Positions 36,622 to 45,102 of a stretch of 64,000 nt of DNA are shown piece after piece. Within the stretch, counting starts at the first letter, position 1. Every line of letters begins with the position of its first letter. The notes below the pieces were generated by a model. It did not search any database, was not told where the DNA came from, and was given only the letters and a program-made list of their open reading frames with translations. A program made the translations under genes and the position numbers. Source of the stretch: Echinicola strongylocentroti (lineage in GTDB: Bacteria; Bacteroidota; Bacteroidia; Cytophagales; Cyclobacteriaceae); NCBI RefSeq assembly GCF_003260975.1, contig NZ_CP030041.1, positions 5,955,501-6,019,500 of the forward strand, given 5' to 3'.

Positions 36622-38187
36622 ATGAAAATCAAAAATATAATAGTTGGTGGTTTGGCCATTGTTATGGTCAGTTGTAAAGGGTTCTTGGAAGAAAAACCTA
36701 GGGACATCATTGCCCCCGAAAATTTCTTTAGTTCGGAAGCAGATGCCCGACAGGCCGTCACAGGGATTTATGCCATCCTTAAAAACAACTCACTTTATGG
36801 ACAGGTTGGTTTGGACGTATTCTATGATAATGGAGCAGATATAATAGAGCCGAACCGTGCGGCGGACATTTTTGAACCGATCGGTAACTACTCTATGAAT
36901 GAGGCGTTGGCGGATGTATCTATTCAGAAGATGAGTGTTGCTGATACTTGGAGGGACCTGTATAAAATTGTCCTAAATAGTAATTTGATTATTGAAAAGG
37001 TAGATGGTAATGAGGCCATTCCCGATGCCGTAGAAACAGCTATCATTGCCGAAACCATATTTCTTCGTTCCTTGGCATATTGGCACATTACCAACCTGTG
37101 GGGAGATGCGCCATATTATACAGAGAGCCTTGATATCAATGAGATTAGAACCTTGGGAAGAACTGATAAGGAGGTGATCATTGAGGCGGTTTTGCGTGAT
37201 CTTCAATTTGCCCAAGACAATATGCCAAGAAGGGACCAGATTCCTGAGGACCAAAGGGGAAGGGCATCAAAGTGGACGGCTGCTATGGTGATGGCAAAAA
37301 TACATATGAAACAACAGGACTGGCAAGCTGGACTGGATAAGTGCTTGGAAATTATTGATTTGTCATCACATGAGCTTATGCCTGAATATGCCGATGTGTT
37401 TGACCCTGAGCAGGAATATAATGATGAGATCATATGGGCCTTGGATTTTGCAAAGGACATAGTTGGGCAGTTTGAAGTAGGAGTTCCCCAACTACCAGGA
37501 AATGGAAACTGGAGGCCTAGTATGTTCAACCCCCGGTTGAGGGATGAGCCTGCAAATACCGACCAGAGGGACGAATTGTCTCAGGGACTGACGTCCGAAG
37601 GTCAGACATTTAATGGGACAGGACTTCAGGTAGCCTCTAAAGATTTTGCAGAGAAATTCCCACAGAACGACTTGAGAAGACCCCTAAATATTATGGATCA
37701 CTATCTTGGTTATGAGTTGGTATTTCCTTACATGAAGAAGATGATGAACCTAGATACCGAATCCTCTCCAAGATTTAACCACTCCGATAATAGGTTGGTC
37801 TTTCGCCTGGCAGATGTTTACCTTATGGCTGCCGAATGCGAAAATGAGTTGAATGGCCCTGCAAATGCCTATCAATATATCCATGCAGTAAGGCAACGTG
37901 CCTACGAAACCATAGCAGAATGGACACTCAACGGTCTAAGCCAACAAGGGTTCAGAGAAGCGATTTATGATGAAAGGAAATGGGAATTGGCCGGAGAGGC
38001 ACATAGAAGATATGACCTGATCCGTTGGGGAATACTCTTGGATGTGGTCCAAAACCTGGAATATCGTTTTTGGAAACCAAATGAGAACATTAAACCATGG
38101 CACGTGCTGCTGCCGATTCCATTACAGGAGTTGCAAACGAATCCAAACTTACTTGAATCAGATCCAACCAATAACGGGTATAGGTAA
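36622..38187 (+). CDS. SusD/RagB-like substrate-binding lipoprotein 2
   Basis: A 521-residue surface lipoprotein with lipobox 'IVMVSC' (Cys16). The ATG at 36622 is preferred to an in-frame TTG at 36613. The N-terminal block 'APENFFSSEADARQAVTGIYAILK', the 'ETIFLRSLAYWHITNLWGDAPYY' core and the C-terminal 'DERKWELAGEAHRRYDLIRWG' block are all typical of SusD/RagB proteins. It pairs with the susC just upstream. Confidence 0.93.
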   Translation: MKIKNIIVGGLAIVMVSCKGFLEEKPRDIIAPENFFSSEADARQAVTGIYAILKNNSLYGQVGLDVFYDNGADIIEPNRAADIFEPIGNYSMNEALADVSIQKMSVADTWRDLYKIVLNSNLIIEKVDGNEAIPDAVETAIIAETIFLRSLAYWHITNLWGDAPYYTESLDINEIRTLGRTDKEVIIEAVLRDLQFAQDNMPRRDQIPEDQRGRASKWTAAMVMAKIHMKQQDWQAGLDKCLEIIDLSSHELMPEYADVFDPEQEYNDEIIWALDFAKDIVGQFEVGVPQLPGNGNWRPSMFNPRLRDEPANTDQRDELSQGLTSEGQTFNGTGLQVASKDFAEKFPQNDLRRPLNIMDHYLGYELVFPYMKKMMNLDTESSPRFNHSDNRLVFRLADVYLMAAECENELNGPANAYQYIHAVRQRAYETIAEWTLNGLSQQGFREAIYDERKWELAGEAHRRYDLIRWGILLDVVQNLEYRFWKPNENIKPWHVLLPIPLQELQTNPNLLESDPTNNGYR

Positions 38188-38274
38188 TGATCAATATAAA
38201 TGGAATTTTGAAAGTGATTAAGTGAATACTAAGGCTCCTCACACTGTGTAGGGGTATATTTTGGGCAAGTGCTA

Positions 38275-38323
38275 CTCGTCAATGGTTGTTAGACTAGGTC
38301 TTCAGCCGTTGACGAGTTTTTTG
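38275..38323 (+). terminator. Terminator after the second susCD pair
   Basis: CTCGTCAA (38275-38282) pairs with TTGACGAG (38309-38316), followed at once by TTTTTT. The stem can be extended inward by GG/CC across one mismatch. Confidence 0.8.
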
Positions 38324-38425
38324 TTTTTCTGTTTGTTTTTTCTTTAGTAACCTGAGCTCGATTTATTTTTAGCATTAAAAGCGTCATACGAACCCTTTTT
38401 AGGAGGGTGTGGGTTGGAAAAGGGT

Positions 38426-38453
38426 GTGGCAACTCGCCGCGGCGAGCTGCCAC
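38426..38453 (+). repeat. 28-bp near-perfect palindrome
   Basis: GTGGCAACTCGCC pairs with GGCGAGCTGCCAC around a CG centre, with a single mismatched pair. The G+C content is far above its surroundings. It looks like a REP-type hairpin. Confidence 0.65.
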
Positions 38454-38495
38454 GGCTTCCCCCTGCTCAGAGCCCCCTCTAAGCCTCGCAGTGCA

Positions 38496-38547
38496 TGTTC
38501 CGACCACTGTACGGAAACGGTTTTATAATCGAACTGAGGTTATGAGG
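38496..38547 (+). repeat. 52-bp interspersed repeat, copy 2
   Basis: Matches 17097-17148 at about 45 of 52 positions, with the same orientation and also in an intergenic gap. Confidence 0.65.
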
Positions 38548-39040
38548 ATGAGGAGAACAGGGGGGAGGCAGAAAAATTGGGAGATTGGGAATGGTTCGGA
38601 TAGAATGCTGATTTACCTCGGTGTGACAGGCGCCGCTGATGATTAAGATTTGTACTGGTTTTATTCTTAAGCTAGAAAGGCCAAGTAGAATAAGAAAAAA
38701 ACTGAAAGGGCATAATATCCATGGGCAGGGCAAAGCCATAAAAAAAAATGTTCCTATTTGCATTTATACCTGCCGTTCCTACGGAACGTACCCTTTTGTG
38801 TGTAATCATTCTTTCAGCCTATCCAGCCATTCGGCAATCTAGTGTCAAGCCAAACCTAAACCTACGTGTAATCTGGTGTGGCTTTTGGCCTATCTCTACG
38901 TTGCAAAAAGACTCCCTTAGCTACGGCTAGGGGCATTTTTTGCGCCTTGATCTCGTCCAAAATCCACTACCGCCTTACCCGTCATTTAAGCGTTGACTTG
39001 ACCCTAGGCTACTGCGGTTTTCAACGTATAAATCGGGGCA

Positions 39041-39143
39041 AAGTGCCAGCGGCACGATAAATTTAGTAACCTGCGGATTCATCCGCAGGAACTTAAGCTC
39101 TCCTCAACCTCCCGAAGGAGTGCCAGCGGCACGGATGATAGCT
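39041..39143 (+). repeat. 103-bp multi-hairpin element, copy 1
   Basis: Identical to 58880-58982 except for one base (A for G at 39059). It is built from a GTGCC-AGC-GGCAC hairpin at each end, a perfect CCTGCGGAT-TC-ATCCGCAGG hairpin in the middle (39070-39089), and a CTCC/GGAG stem. Conservation of all stems and near-identity of copies nearly 20 kb apart point to a recently mobile or gene-converted REP/BIME-like element. Confidence 0.8.
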
Positions 39144-39352
39144 ATGCCTACACGAAAAGGGTTTCCCTTCAAAACACTAAACGCGTTTGCCCTGCTTTCC
39201 TAGTGTAGGCAATTTCATTTATAAGATGGCGTCCTTTTTTCGTTAATTGGGTTTGAGAAGTAAATTAGTTTTTGTAAAATACCATTTCTCTTTAGTTTAT
39301 TCTATAGCTTTTAATAAAATAAACTTTTAGAATATTTAGTTTACAATTAATA

Positions 39353-39934
39353 TTGCCCAACATTCGATTTATTTTGAAATTGAAGGATAACCTAAGGCCA
39401 AGGAATTTTCAGCTTGAGACTGAAGCAGATTTTGATATGCTTTTTCAAAGTTATTATCATGATTTGGTCACTTATGCTCATACTTTTCTTCATGATATGG
39501 ATGAAGCCGAGGACTTAGTGCAGAATTTGTTCATTCATTTTTGGGAAAATGCCAGGAATATCAAATTAAATGGATCTTTAGAAGCTTACTTTTTCAAATC
39601 TGTTAAAAATAGGTGTTTGAATAAATTGAAGAGTATGCATGTTTATGACAAGCACAAGGTTTTATATTTGGAGGCAACATTGTCAATGAACAAATCAGAG
39701 GATGTTGAAGATGCCACGTTTCTAGAAAAGGAGCTTCTGGAAGCTTTGGAAAAGCTACCAGATCAAGTGCGTGAAATCATTGAACTGAAATATTTGAAAG
39801 GGAAGAAAGTGTCGGAAATAGCATGCCAATTGGAGTTATCTGTAAATACAGTAAAAACACAATTACATAGGGGAAAGTCAAAACTAAGGAAAGAGATGGA
39901 CCCAGGATTGTTCAGTTTGTTTTTTTTGATCTAA
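39353..39934 (+). CDS. ECF-type RNA polymerase sigma factor
   Basis: A 193-residue sigma-70 family protein. Region 2 is 'FDMLFQSYYHDLVTYAHTFLHDMDEAEDLVQNLFIHFWEN' (about residues 27-66). Region 4 is 'LEALEKLPDQVREIIELKYLKGKKVSEIACQLELSVNTVKTQLHRGKSKLRK' (about 125-178). The frame has no ATG between the upstream stop at 39320 and codon 29, which is inside region 2, so the TTG at 39353 is the only sensible start. Together with the FecR gene and STN-type susC downstream it forms a trans-envelope signalling set. A 560-bp gap and a separate promoter lie between it and fecR. Confidence 0.9.
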   Translation: MPNIRFILKLKDNLRPRNFQLETEADFDMLFQSYYHDLVTYAHTFLHDMDEAEDLVQNLFIHFWENARNIKLNGSLEAYFFKSVKNRCLNKLKSMHVYDKHKVLYLEATLSMNKSEDVEDATFLEKELLEALEKLPDQVREIIELKYLKGKKVSEIACQLELSVNTVKTQLHRGKSKLRKEMDPGLFSLFFLI

Positions 39935-40087
39935 TCCATATAATTTTAGTGTAGTTCAGAAGGATTTTTTAAAGTACAATGAAATCAATTGGTCAGAGGT
40001 GTTGACCTTCACCGGACCTGTTTGTCAGGCCATAGCCGTCAGTTTAAGTTGCTATTGGCACACCAGCTGCCACAAATACATGAATTT

Positions 40088-40141
40088 AGCTGTTCGGGAT
40101 TTGGAATCCCGAACCGGAATAATGGGGATTTGTAATCCTCT
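40088..40141 (-). repeat. Two-hairpin interspersed repeat, copy 3 (reversed)
   Basis: Read on the minus strand it gives GGATTACAAATCCCCATTAT and then GGTTCGGGATTCCAAATCCC, matching 26431-26482. Both stems are kept although bases differ, which suggests that structure is maintained. Confidence 0.7.
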
Positions 40142-40365
40142 AGGCCTGTATTAGGAATCGTAGTAGCCTGTCCCTACTAGTGTCAGGATGAGATGAAAGT
40201 GCATGAAAAGCAGCTAGACAGGGCCACTCTACCTGACCATATCTACCCCCCTTAACTAAACGACGCTAATTTCAGGTTTACTGTCATTTATTACTTGTTA
40301 CACTACTTTGGTCTCAAAGTACGAGTAGTACTCTTTTTCTATAGTGTTTTGGTTTTATGGTGTGT

Positions 40366-40397
40366 TTTGAATTTTTATTTCGTGAATGATACGTTTG
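40366..40397 (+). promoter_or_regulatory. Consensus Bacteroidota promoter upstream of fecR
   Basis: TTTG (40366-40369) and TACGTTTG (40390-40397) are separated by 20 bp, which fits the housekeeping-sigma (SigABfr) consensus TTTG-N19-21-TAnnTTTG. The predicted leader is about 90 bases before the fecR start at 40495. So the anti-sigma gene can be expressed independently of the sigma gene. Confidence 0.75.
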
Positions 40398-40494
40398 TTA
40401 GATATATGTGCTGAAAGTTTTTTTTAAAATAATTTTATTTTTTGTCACCTCTTTTTCCATGTTGCCTGTCATTTAAATGACAACGCACTAAAAT

Positions 40495-41634
40495 ATGATT
40501 GATTATTTACTTATTTGGAAAAAAGCGCATAACTGTATTTCTGATGCTGAGGAAAAACAGCTAGAGGAATGGATCAGCGAAGATCCTAGGCACGAAACAT
40601 ATTATCTAAAGACCTTGAGGTTTTATGAATCCCAGAAGATATTTGTGCCAATAGATCCGAATAAAGCATCATCAAAAATAAAAGAGAGGATAACTTTTCA
40701 AAAAGCAAGACCATTACCTTATTGGAGGTATGCAGCAGCCTTAGTGATTTTTCTGGCTTCAGCTGCGGTGATTTGGTGGTCCATTAGCTCTACAGTTCAG
40801 TATAAGGACATCCAAGAGGAGGTTTTAATAGAAGTGTCACAACAGACGGGGAGTGTCCGGTTATATACATCTACAGGATCACAGATTGATTTTGAAAACG
40901 ATAGTGTGTTTTCTATTGCAGACCCAAATGCAAAAATATCGGCAAAAGGCAAAAAACTGGAATATACTGATGCACCAACTTCGTCAGGTATACGTCAGTT
41001 GAATACCTTGGTAGTGCCTAGGGGAGAGTCGTTTACCCTGAGTTTAGCGGATGGAACCAAGGTCTGGCTTAACTCCGAATCTATTATTAAATACCCTTCC
41101 TCTTTTGGCGAGAAAACGAGGGAAATAGAGTTTACGGGAGAAGGTTATTTTGAAGTAGCCAAAGACGCTAGTCGTCCTTTCGTTCTCCAATCTCAATCTC
41201 AAACCATTAAGGTTTTGGGAACAGCTTTTAATCTGACCTCATATAAAGATGAAGATAGCATCACCACCACTTTAGTAGAAGGAAGTGTCGCTCTAGAAAC
41301 TAGTACTGGAAAAGACATGGTACTTCACCCCAATGATCAGGCTCGTCTGTCAAGGACCAATGGCCGACTGATAAAGAAAGAGGTGGATGTGGAAAATTTC
41401 ATCGCGTGGAAGGACGGTGTGATGTATTTTGACAACGAAGAACTCCAAGTTATCCTTTCAAGAATGGCGAGATGGTATGATATCAAGGCGGTTTTTGAGA
41501 ATGAATCATTGAAAACGCAACGGTTTACTGGTGAGATAGTACGTTACGAAGAAATTAGTCAGTTTTTGGCAATGCTTGAAGCTTCAGGAATTGTGGAATT
41601 TAAAATAAAAGACAATGTAGTGATCGTAAAATGA
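40495..41634 (+). CDS. FecR-type anti-sigma factor
   Basis: A 379-residue inner-membrane protein. The short cytoplasmic N-terminal part (residues 1-80, 'AEEKQLEEWISEDPRHETYY') would hold the ECF sigma factor. One membrane helix lies at about 81-99 ('AAALVIFLASAAVIWW'). The periplasmic FecR domain (about 165-270: 'VPRGESFTLSLADGTKVWLNSESIIKYPSSF', 'GEGYFEVAKDASRPFVL', 'VLGTAFNLTSY') is followed by a DUF4974-like C-terminal domain ('FDNEELQVILSRMARWYDIKAVFEN') that contacts the STN domain of the TonB-dependent receptor. The STN-containing susC follows 69 bp downstream. Confidence 0.92.
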   Translation: MIDYLLIWKKAHNCISDAEEKQLEEWISEDPRHETYYLKTLRFYESQKIFVPIDPNKASSKIKERITFQKARPLPYWRYAAALVIFLASAAVIWWSISSTVQYKDIQEEVLIEVSQQTGSVRLYTSTGSQIDFENDSVFSIADPNAKISAKGKKLEYTDAPTSSGIRQLNTLVVPRGESFTLSLADGTKVWLNSESIIKYPSSFGEKTREIEFTGEGYFEVAKDASRPFVLQSQSQTIKVLGTAFNLTSYKDEDSITTTLVEGSVALETSTGKDMVLHPNDQARLSRTNGRLIKKEVDVENFIAWKDGVMYFDNEELQVILSRMARWYDIKAVFENESLKTQRFTGEIVRYEEISQFLAMLEASGIVEFKIKDNVVIVK

Positions 41635-41703
41635 AAAAGGAGTGCTCCCAACACTCCTTTAAATCTGTTTAAATAAATGTTTAACCTTTTACAATTAAAA
41701 TTT

Positions 41704-44700
41704 ATGTTCAACAAGATTACAATAATACCCAAAAAATTCTGTAAAAAATACTTACCACCCCTCATTCTGGCGATAATGGTAATGTCAGGTGGTCTAAATA
41801 AAGTAGCAGCAGAGACCTATGCACAGTCTGTTACATTAGATCTTGAGATAGAAAATGAATCATTTGAATCTATCTTAAAAGAAATAAAGCGGCAAGGTAA
41901 ATTCAAGGTATTATATCCAAGTGAATTATTTCTTGGTCTACCCAAGATGAGTATTTCTGTAAAAGAGGCCAGTGTCTCTTCAGTTCTGGATAGGCTAATT
42001 GTTCCTTATGGATACAACTATGAAGTAAGGGACAGTACAATAATATTTAAAAAGAAACCATCGGCTGGTCTGAATGATGGAGAAGGTAGCTCTATGACCG
42101 TAAGCGGAAAAGTGACGGATGAAGAAGGAGAGAGCTTGCCCGGCGCCAATGTTTTGGTAAAGGGGACATCTAAAGGTACTGTTACAGATGTAAATGGAGA
42201 ATACAGCTTAACAGTGGATAGTGAAGCAGTATTGGAATTCAGTTTTTTAGGGTTTATCAGTTCCCAAACTGCCGTAAAAGGCCGGTCAAAGATCGATATG
42301 GTCCTGCAAGCAGATATAGCAGGCCTTGACGAAGTAGTAGTTATCGGATATGGTAGCGTTAAAAAGAGCGACCTTACTGGGGCCGTCAGTACCGTTTCTA
42401 CAGAAGATTTTGATAAAATAGCGGGAACCTCACCACTAAATGCCATGCAGGGAAGGGCTGCTGGGGTTTCGATTTCCAGTAATTCTGGTCTTCCAGGGTC
42501 TGGGTTTAACGTGACCGTTAGAGGGATCAATTCGATCAATACTGGCAATGGAAGCGGGTCATCTCCTATCTATGTTGTAGATGGGGTAATTACCAGTTCC
42601 ATCGAAAATATCAACCAAAATAATATAGCGTCTATTTCAGTACTGAAGGATGCCTCTGCTTCTGCTATTTATGGGGCAAGGGCCGCTAACGGGGTTGTGC
42701 TGGTAACCACCAAGAGGGGAAAGGTGAATGTGGAGCCACAAATTACCTTTAATGCTTACTGGGGTGTCAGCAACGAGGGAAATCTCAAACATGAACTTTT
42801 GAATGCAGATCAGTTTTTGGAACTGTGGACAGAGTCTTATGAGAACTCCAACATCCCTTTGGATTGGGAAGAAAGTGATTTGGCCTATTATGAAGGAGTA
42901 GATACCAACTGGAAGGACCTGATGCTTCAGCAAGGAGGGATACAGTCCTACGATGTTTCAGTGGCGGGCGGTTCAGATCGCTCCAATTACTTTGTGTCTG
43001 CTAATATGGTGGATCAGGATGGGATGGTTATTGGTACAGGCCAAAAGAAATATACATTTAGAATCAATACTGACCACAAAATCCGTGACTGGTTAAAGTT
43101 TGGAAATTCATTAAACATTAGTTCCAATAAAGTATATGGTGACCAAGCTTACTACCGGAAAGCCCTTACCAAAGTGCCACTTACCAGAAATAAGGAAGAA
43201 GATGGAGATTGGGGAGTCATTCATAATCCCGGCCTTGAACATTTCTTTGTCAATCCTATCTGGGAAGCACAAAACAGCAGCCAGGAAGCCATTTGGAATG
43301 GGCTTCAGGGAAATTTATATGTTTCAATTTCTCCTGTGAAAAACCTGGAGTTTACCGTGAGGGGAAGCCTTAATTATTCTGGAAAGAAACAATCGGATTT
43401 TACCCCGGGGGTGCCCCCAGAGTATGGTTGGGGAGGTACCAATGTCAATACCGTTTATAAGGAATCTTTCGAAAACGTATATTGGAGCAACGACTATTTG
43501 TTGAAGTATAAAATGAATGTCAATGATCATGCAATTAATTTTTTGCTGGGCTATTCAAGAGAACAAAATTCCTCAGAAACCCTCTCAGGGCAGCGAACCG
43601 GTACCATTAATAACGATATTAGGTTCTTGGATGCAGGAGACCCAACTAGCCAAGTCAACAGTAATTATTTCAGGGACTGGGCATTGGTATCCATGTTTGG
43701 CAGGGTCAACTATTCCTTTCAGGATAAATACCTGTTTACCGGTACTATACGGCGTGATGGAACTTCTAGGCTTACAGAAGAAAATAGATGGGGGGTCTTT
43801 CCATCAGGGTCTATTGCCTGGAAAATATCTGAAGAGGTTTTTTTAGAAAACAGTTCAGTGTTGGAAGAATTAAAGTTGAGGGCCAGTTATGGTTCTTTGG
43901 GAAATGTGAATTCCATTGGAATTTATGGAACCAGTGCTGCTTTGGTCGCGGTAAGAGCCGTATCTAATAACCTCCCTGCTTTGGGGTATACCTTGACTTC
44001 TGCAGTCAATAAGGATGTGACATGGGAGTCCGCCAACAAGGCCAATGTGGGCTTGGATGCTTCATTGCTAAATGGGCGGTTGTACGGAAGTGTAGATTAT
44101 TTTGTAGAGAATACATATGATATGCTTTTTGGAGAACCTATTCCACGCTCTTCCGGATTGTCCGGTTTTCCGGTGATCAATGGAGGTAATGTAAGGAACA
44201 AAGGCTTTGAAGTGGTGCTGGGAGCAAGAGGAGGTAATTCGGATTGGTTTTATGATGTGAGTTTTAACATCACCAGGGTCAAAAATGAGGTGACTGATTT
44301 GGCAGGAAGGGATGAAATCACGTTGGGAGGTAGCAGGATCAGCTATATGCATAAGGTAGGAGCACCGGCACACTCATTTTTTGGGTATAAATCCGATGGG
44401 CTTATCCGAGACGAAAGCGAATTGGATAAATACGCTGGAGGAAACTTCCCTACCAAGCAAGTAGGTGATATCGCATTGATGGATATCAATGGGGTCGATG
44501 AGGAGGGAAACCTTACCGGTGAGCCAGATGGAGTGGTCAATGAATACGACAGGACGATTATAGGTAACAGGTATCCCGAATTCTTTTATGGAGGGATGCT
44601 CTCTGGTGGATACAAAAACCTCAGTTTAATGATCCAGTTGCAAGGTTCCCACGGTTCTGATGAATTCTTTGGGCCCGGTCAATCAACAGACCTGTTTCAG

Positions 44701-45084
44701 CTTATGACCAGTTTTGCTCAAAATGAAGATGTGAGGCTCTATGACCGATTTCATCCTACCAAAAACCCTGATGGCACCTTTCCACTTTTAAACAAAAATG
44801 GGTCTGGAGGAAACGAGCAGTTCTCGGATTTTTGGTTGGAAAGTGCTTCTTATTTGAGAGTTCAAAACATTACCCTTAGTTATGATCTCCCGAAGAGCCT
44901 TCTTTCAAGGGCACAGGTGGACAAATTAGGGGTCTACTTTAGTGTGCAGAATGCTTATACTTTTACCAAGAACCATAATCCTGAAGTGGGGAACTCTACT
45001 GCGACGGGGGCAGGGCTGAATGCCTATGTTACCGGAGTTCCTATTCCGAGAACACTTACATTAGGCGTTAAAGCGGCATTTTAA
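41704..45084 (+). CDS. SusC-like TonB-dependent transporter 3 with STN signalling domain
   Basis: A 1126-residue outer-membrane importer and signal transducer. The ATG at 41704 gives a good signal peptide; an in-frame start at 41677 is nine codons further upstream. Order of parts: signal peptide (about 1-38), STN domain (about 40-120, 'LDLEIENESFESILKEIKRQ' to 'YEVRDSTIIFKKK'), carboxypeptidase-regulatory-like domain (about 132-215), plug ('LDEVVVIGYGSVKKSDLTGAVSTV') and barrel ending 'GVKAAF'. The STN domain is what distinguishes it from the other three SusC proteins in the window; on substrate binding it should signal to FecR and so release the ECF sigma factor. Confidence 0.94.
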   Translation: MFNKITIIPKKFCKKYLPPLILAIMVMSGGLNKVAAETYAQSVTLDLEIENESFESILKEIKRQGKFKVLYPSELFLGLPKMSISVKEASVSSVLDRLIVPYGYNYEVRDSTIIFKKKPSAGLNDGEGSSMTVSGKVTDEEGESLPGANVLVKGTSKGTVTDVNGEYSLTVDSEAVLEFSFLGFISSQTAVKGRSKIDMVLQADIAGLDEVVVIGYGSVKKSDLTGAVSTVSTEDFDKIAGTSPLNAMQGRAAGVSISSNSGLPGSGFNVTVRGINSINTGNGSGSSPIYVVDGVITSSIENINQNNIASISVLKDASASAIYGARAANGVVLVTTKRGKVNVEPQITFNAYWGVSNEGNLKHELLNADQFLELWTESYENSNIPLDWEESDLAYYEGVDTNWKDLMLQQGGIQSYDVSVAGGSDRSNYFVSANMVDQDGMVIGTGQKKYTFRINTDHKIRDWLKFGNSLNISSNKVYGDQAYYRKALTKVPLTRNKEEDGDWGVIHNPGLEHFFVNPIWEAQNSSQEAIWNGLQGNLYVSISPVKNLEFTVRGSLNYSGKKQSDFTPGVPPEYGWGGTNVNTVYKESFENVYWSNDYLLKYKMNVNDHAINFLLGYSREQNSSETLSGQRTGTINNDIRFLDAGDPTSQVNSNYFRDWALVSMFGRVNYSFQDKYLFTGTIRRDGTSRLTEENRWGVFPSGSIAWKISEEVFLENSSVLEELKLRASYGSLGNVNSIGIYGTSAALVAVRAVSNNLPALGYTLTSAVNKDVTWESANKANVGLDASLLNGRLYGSVDYFVENTYDMLFGEPIPRSSGLSGFPVINGGNVRNKGFEVVLGARGGNSDWFYDVSFNITRVKNEVTDLAGRDEITLGGSRISYMHKVGAPAHSFFGYKSDGLIRDESELDKYAGGNFPTKQVGDIALMDINGVDEEGNLTGEPDGVVNEYDRTIIGNRYPEFFYGGMLSGGYKNLSLMIQLQGSHGSDEFFGPGQSTDLFQLMTSFAQNEDVRLYDRFHPTKNPDGTFPLLNKNGSGGNEQFSDFWLESASYLRVQNITLSYDLPKSLLSRAQVDKLGVYFSVQNAYTFTKNHNPEVGNSTATGAGLNAYVTGVPIPRTLTLGVKAAF

Positions 45085-45102
45085 ACCCAAAATAGTTAAA
45101 CC

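Larger units (their letters stand above)
38188..39352 (+). other. 1.2-kb intergenic gap made of hairpin repeats
   Basis: No gene is supported; short open frames at 38407-39060 lie in repeat DNA. From left to right it holds a terminator (38275-38323), a 28-bp near-palindrome (38426-38453), a 52-bp repeat (38496-38547), a small CGTTCC/GGAACG stem at 38774-38788, a larger stem at about 38903-38943, and a 103-bp multi-hairpin element (39041-39143). The last 150 bp are A+T-rich and should contain the sigma-factor promoter. Confidence 0.6.
39935..40494 (+). other. Gap between sigma and anti-sigma genes
   Basis: No gene is seen. The left half is repeat DNA: a reversed two-hairpin repeat (40088-40141) joined to the end of a fold-back element in reverse orientation (about 40143-40215). 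The right half is A+T-rich and carries a consensus promoter at 40366-40397. Confidence 0.6.

Noticed and set aside
38407..39060. Several short open frames in the gap before the sigma gene
   Set aside because: All lie in hairpin repeat DNA and none has a domain or a signal peptide.
39041..39143. Possible CRISPR-like repeat because GTGCCAGCGGCACG occurs twice at about 77-bp spacing
   Set aside because: There are only two copies per element and they are the end hairpins of one repeated unit; no spacer diversity and no cas genes.
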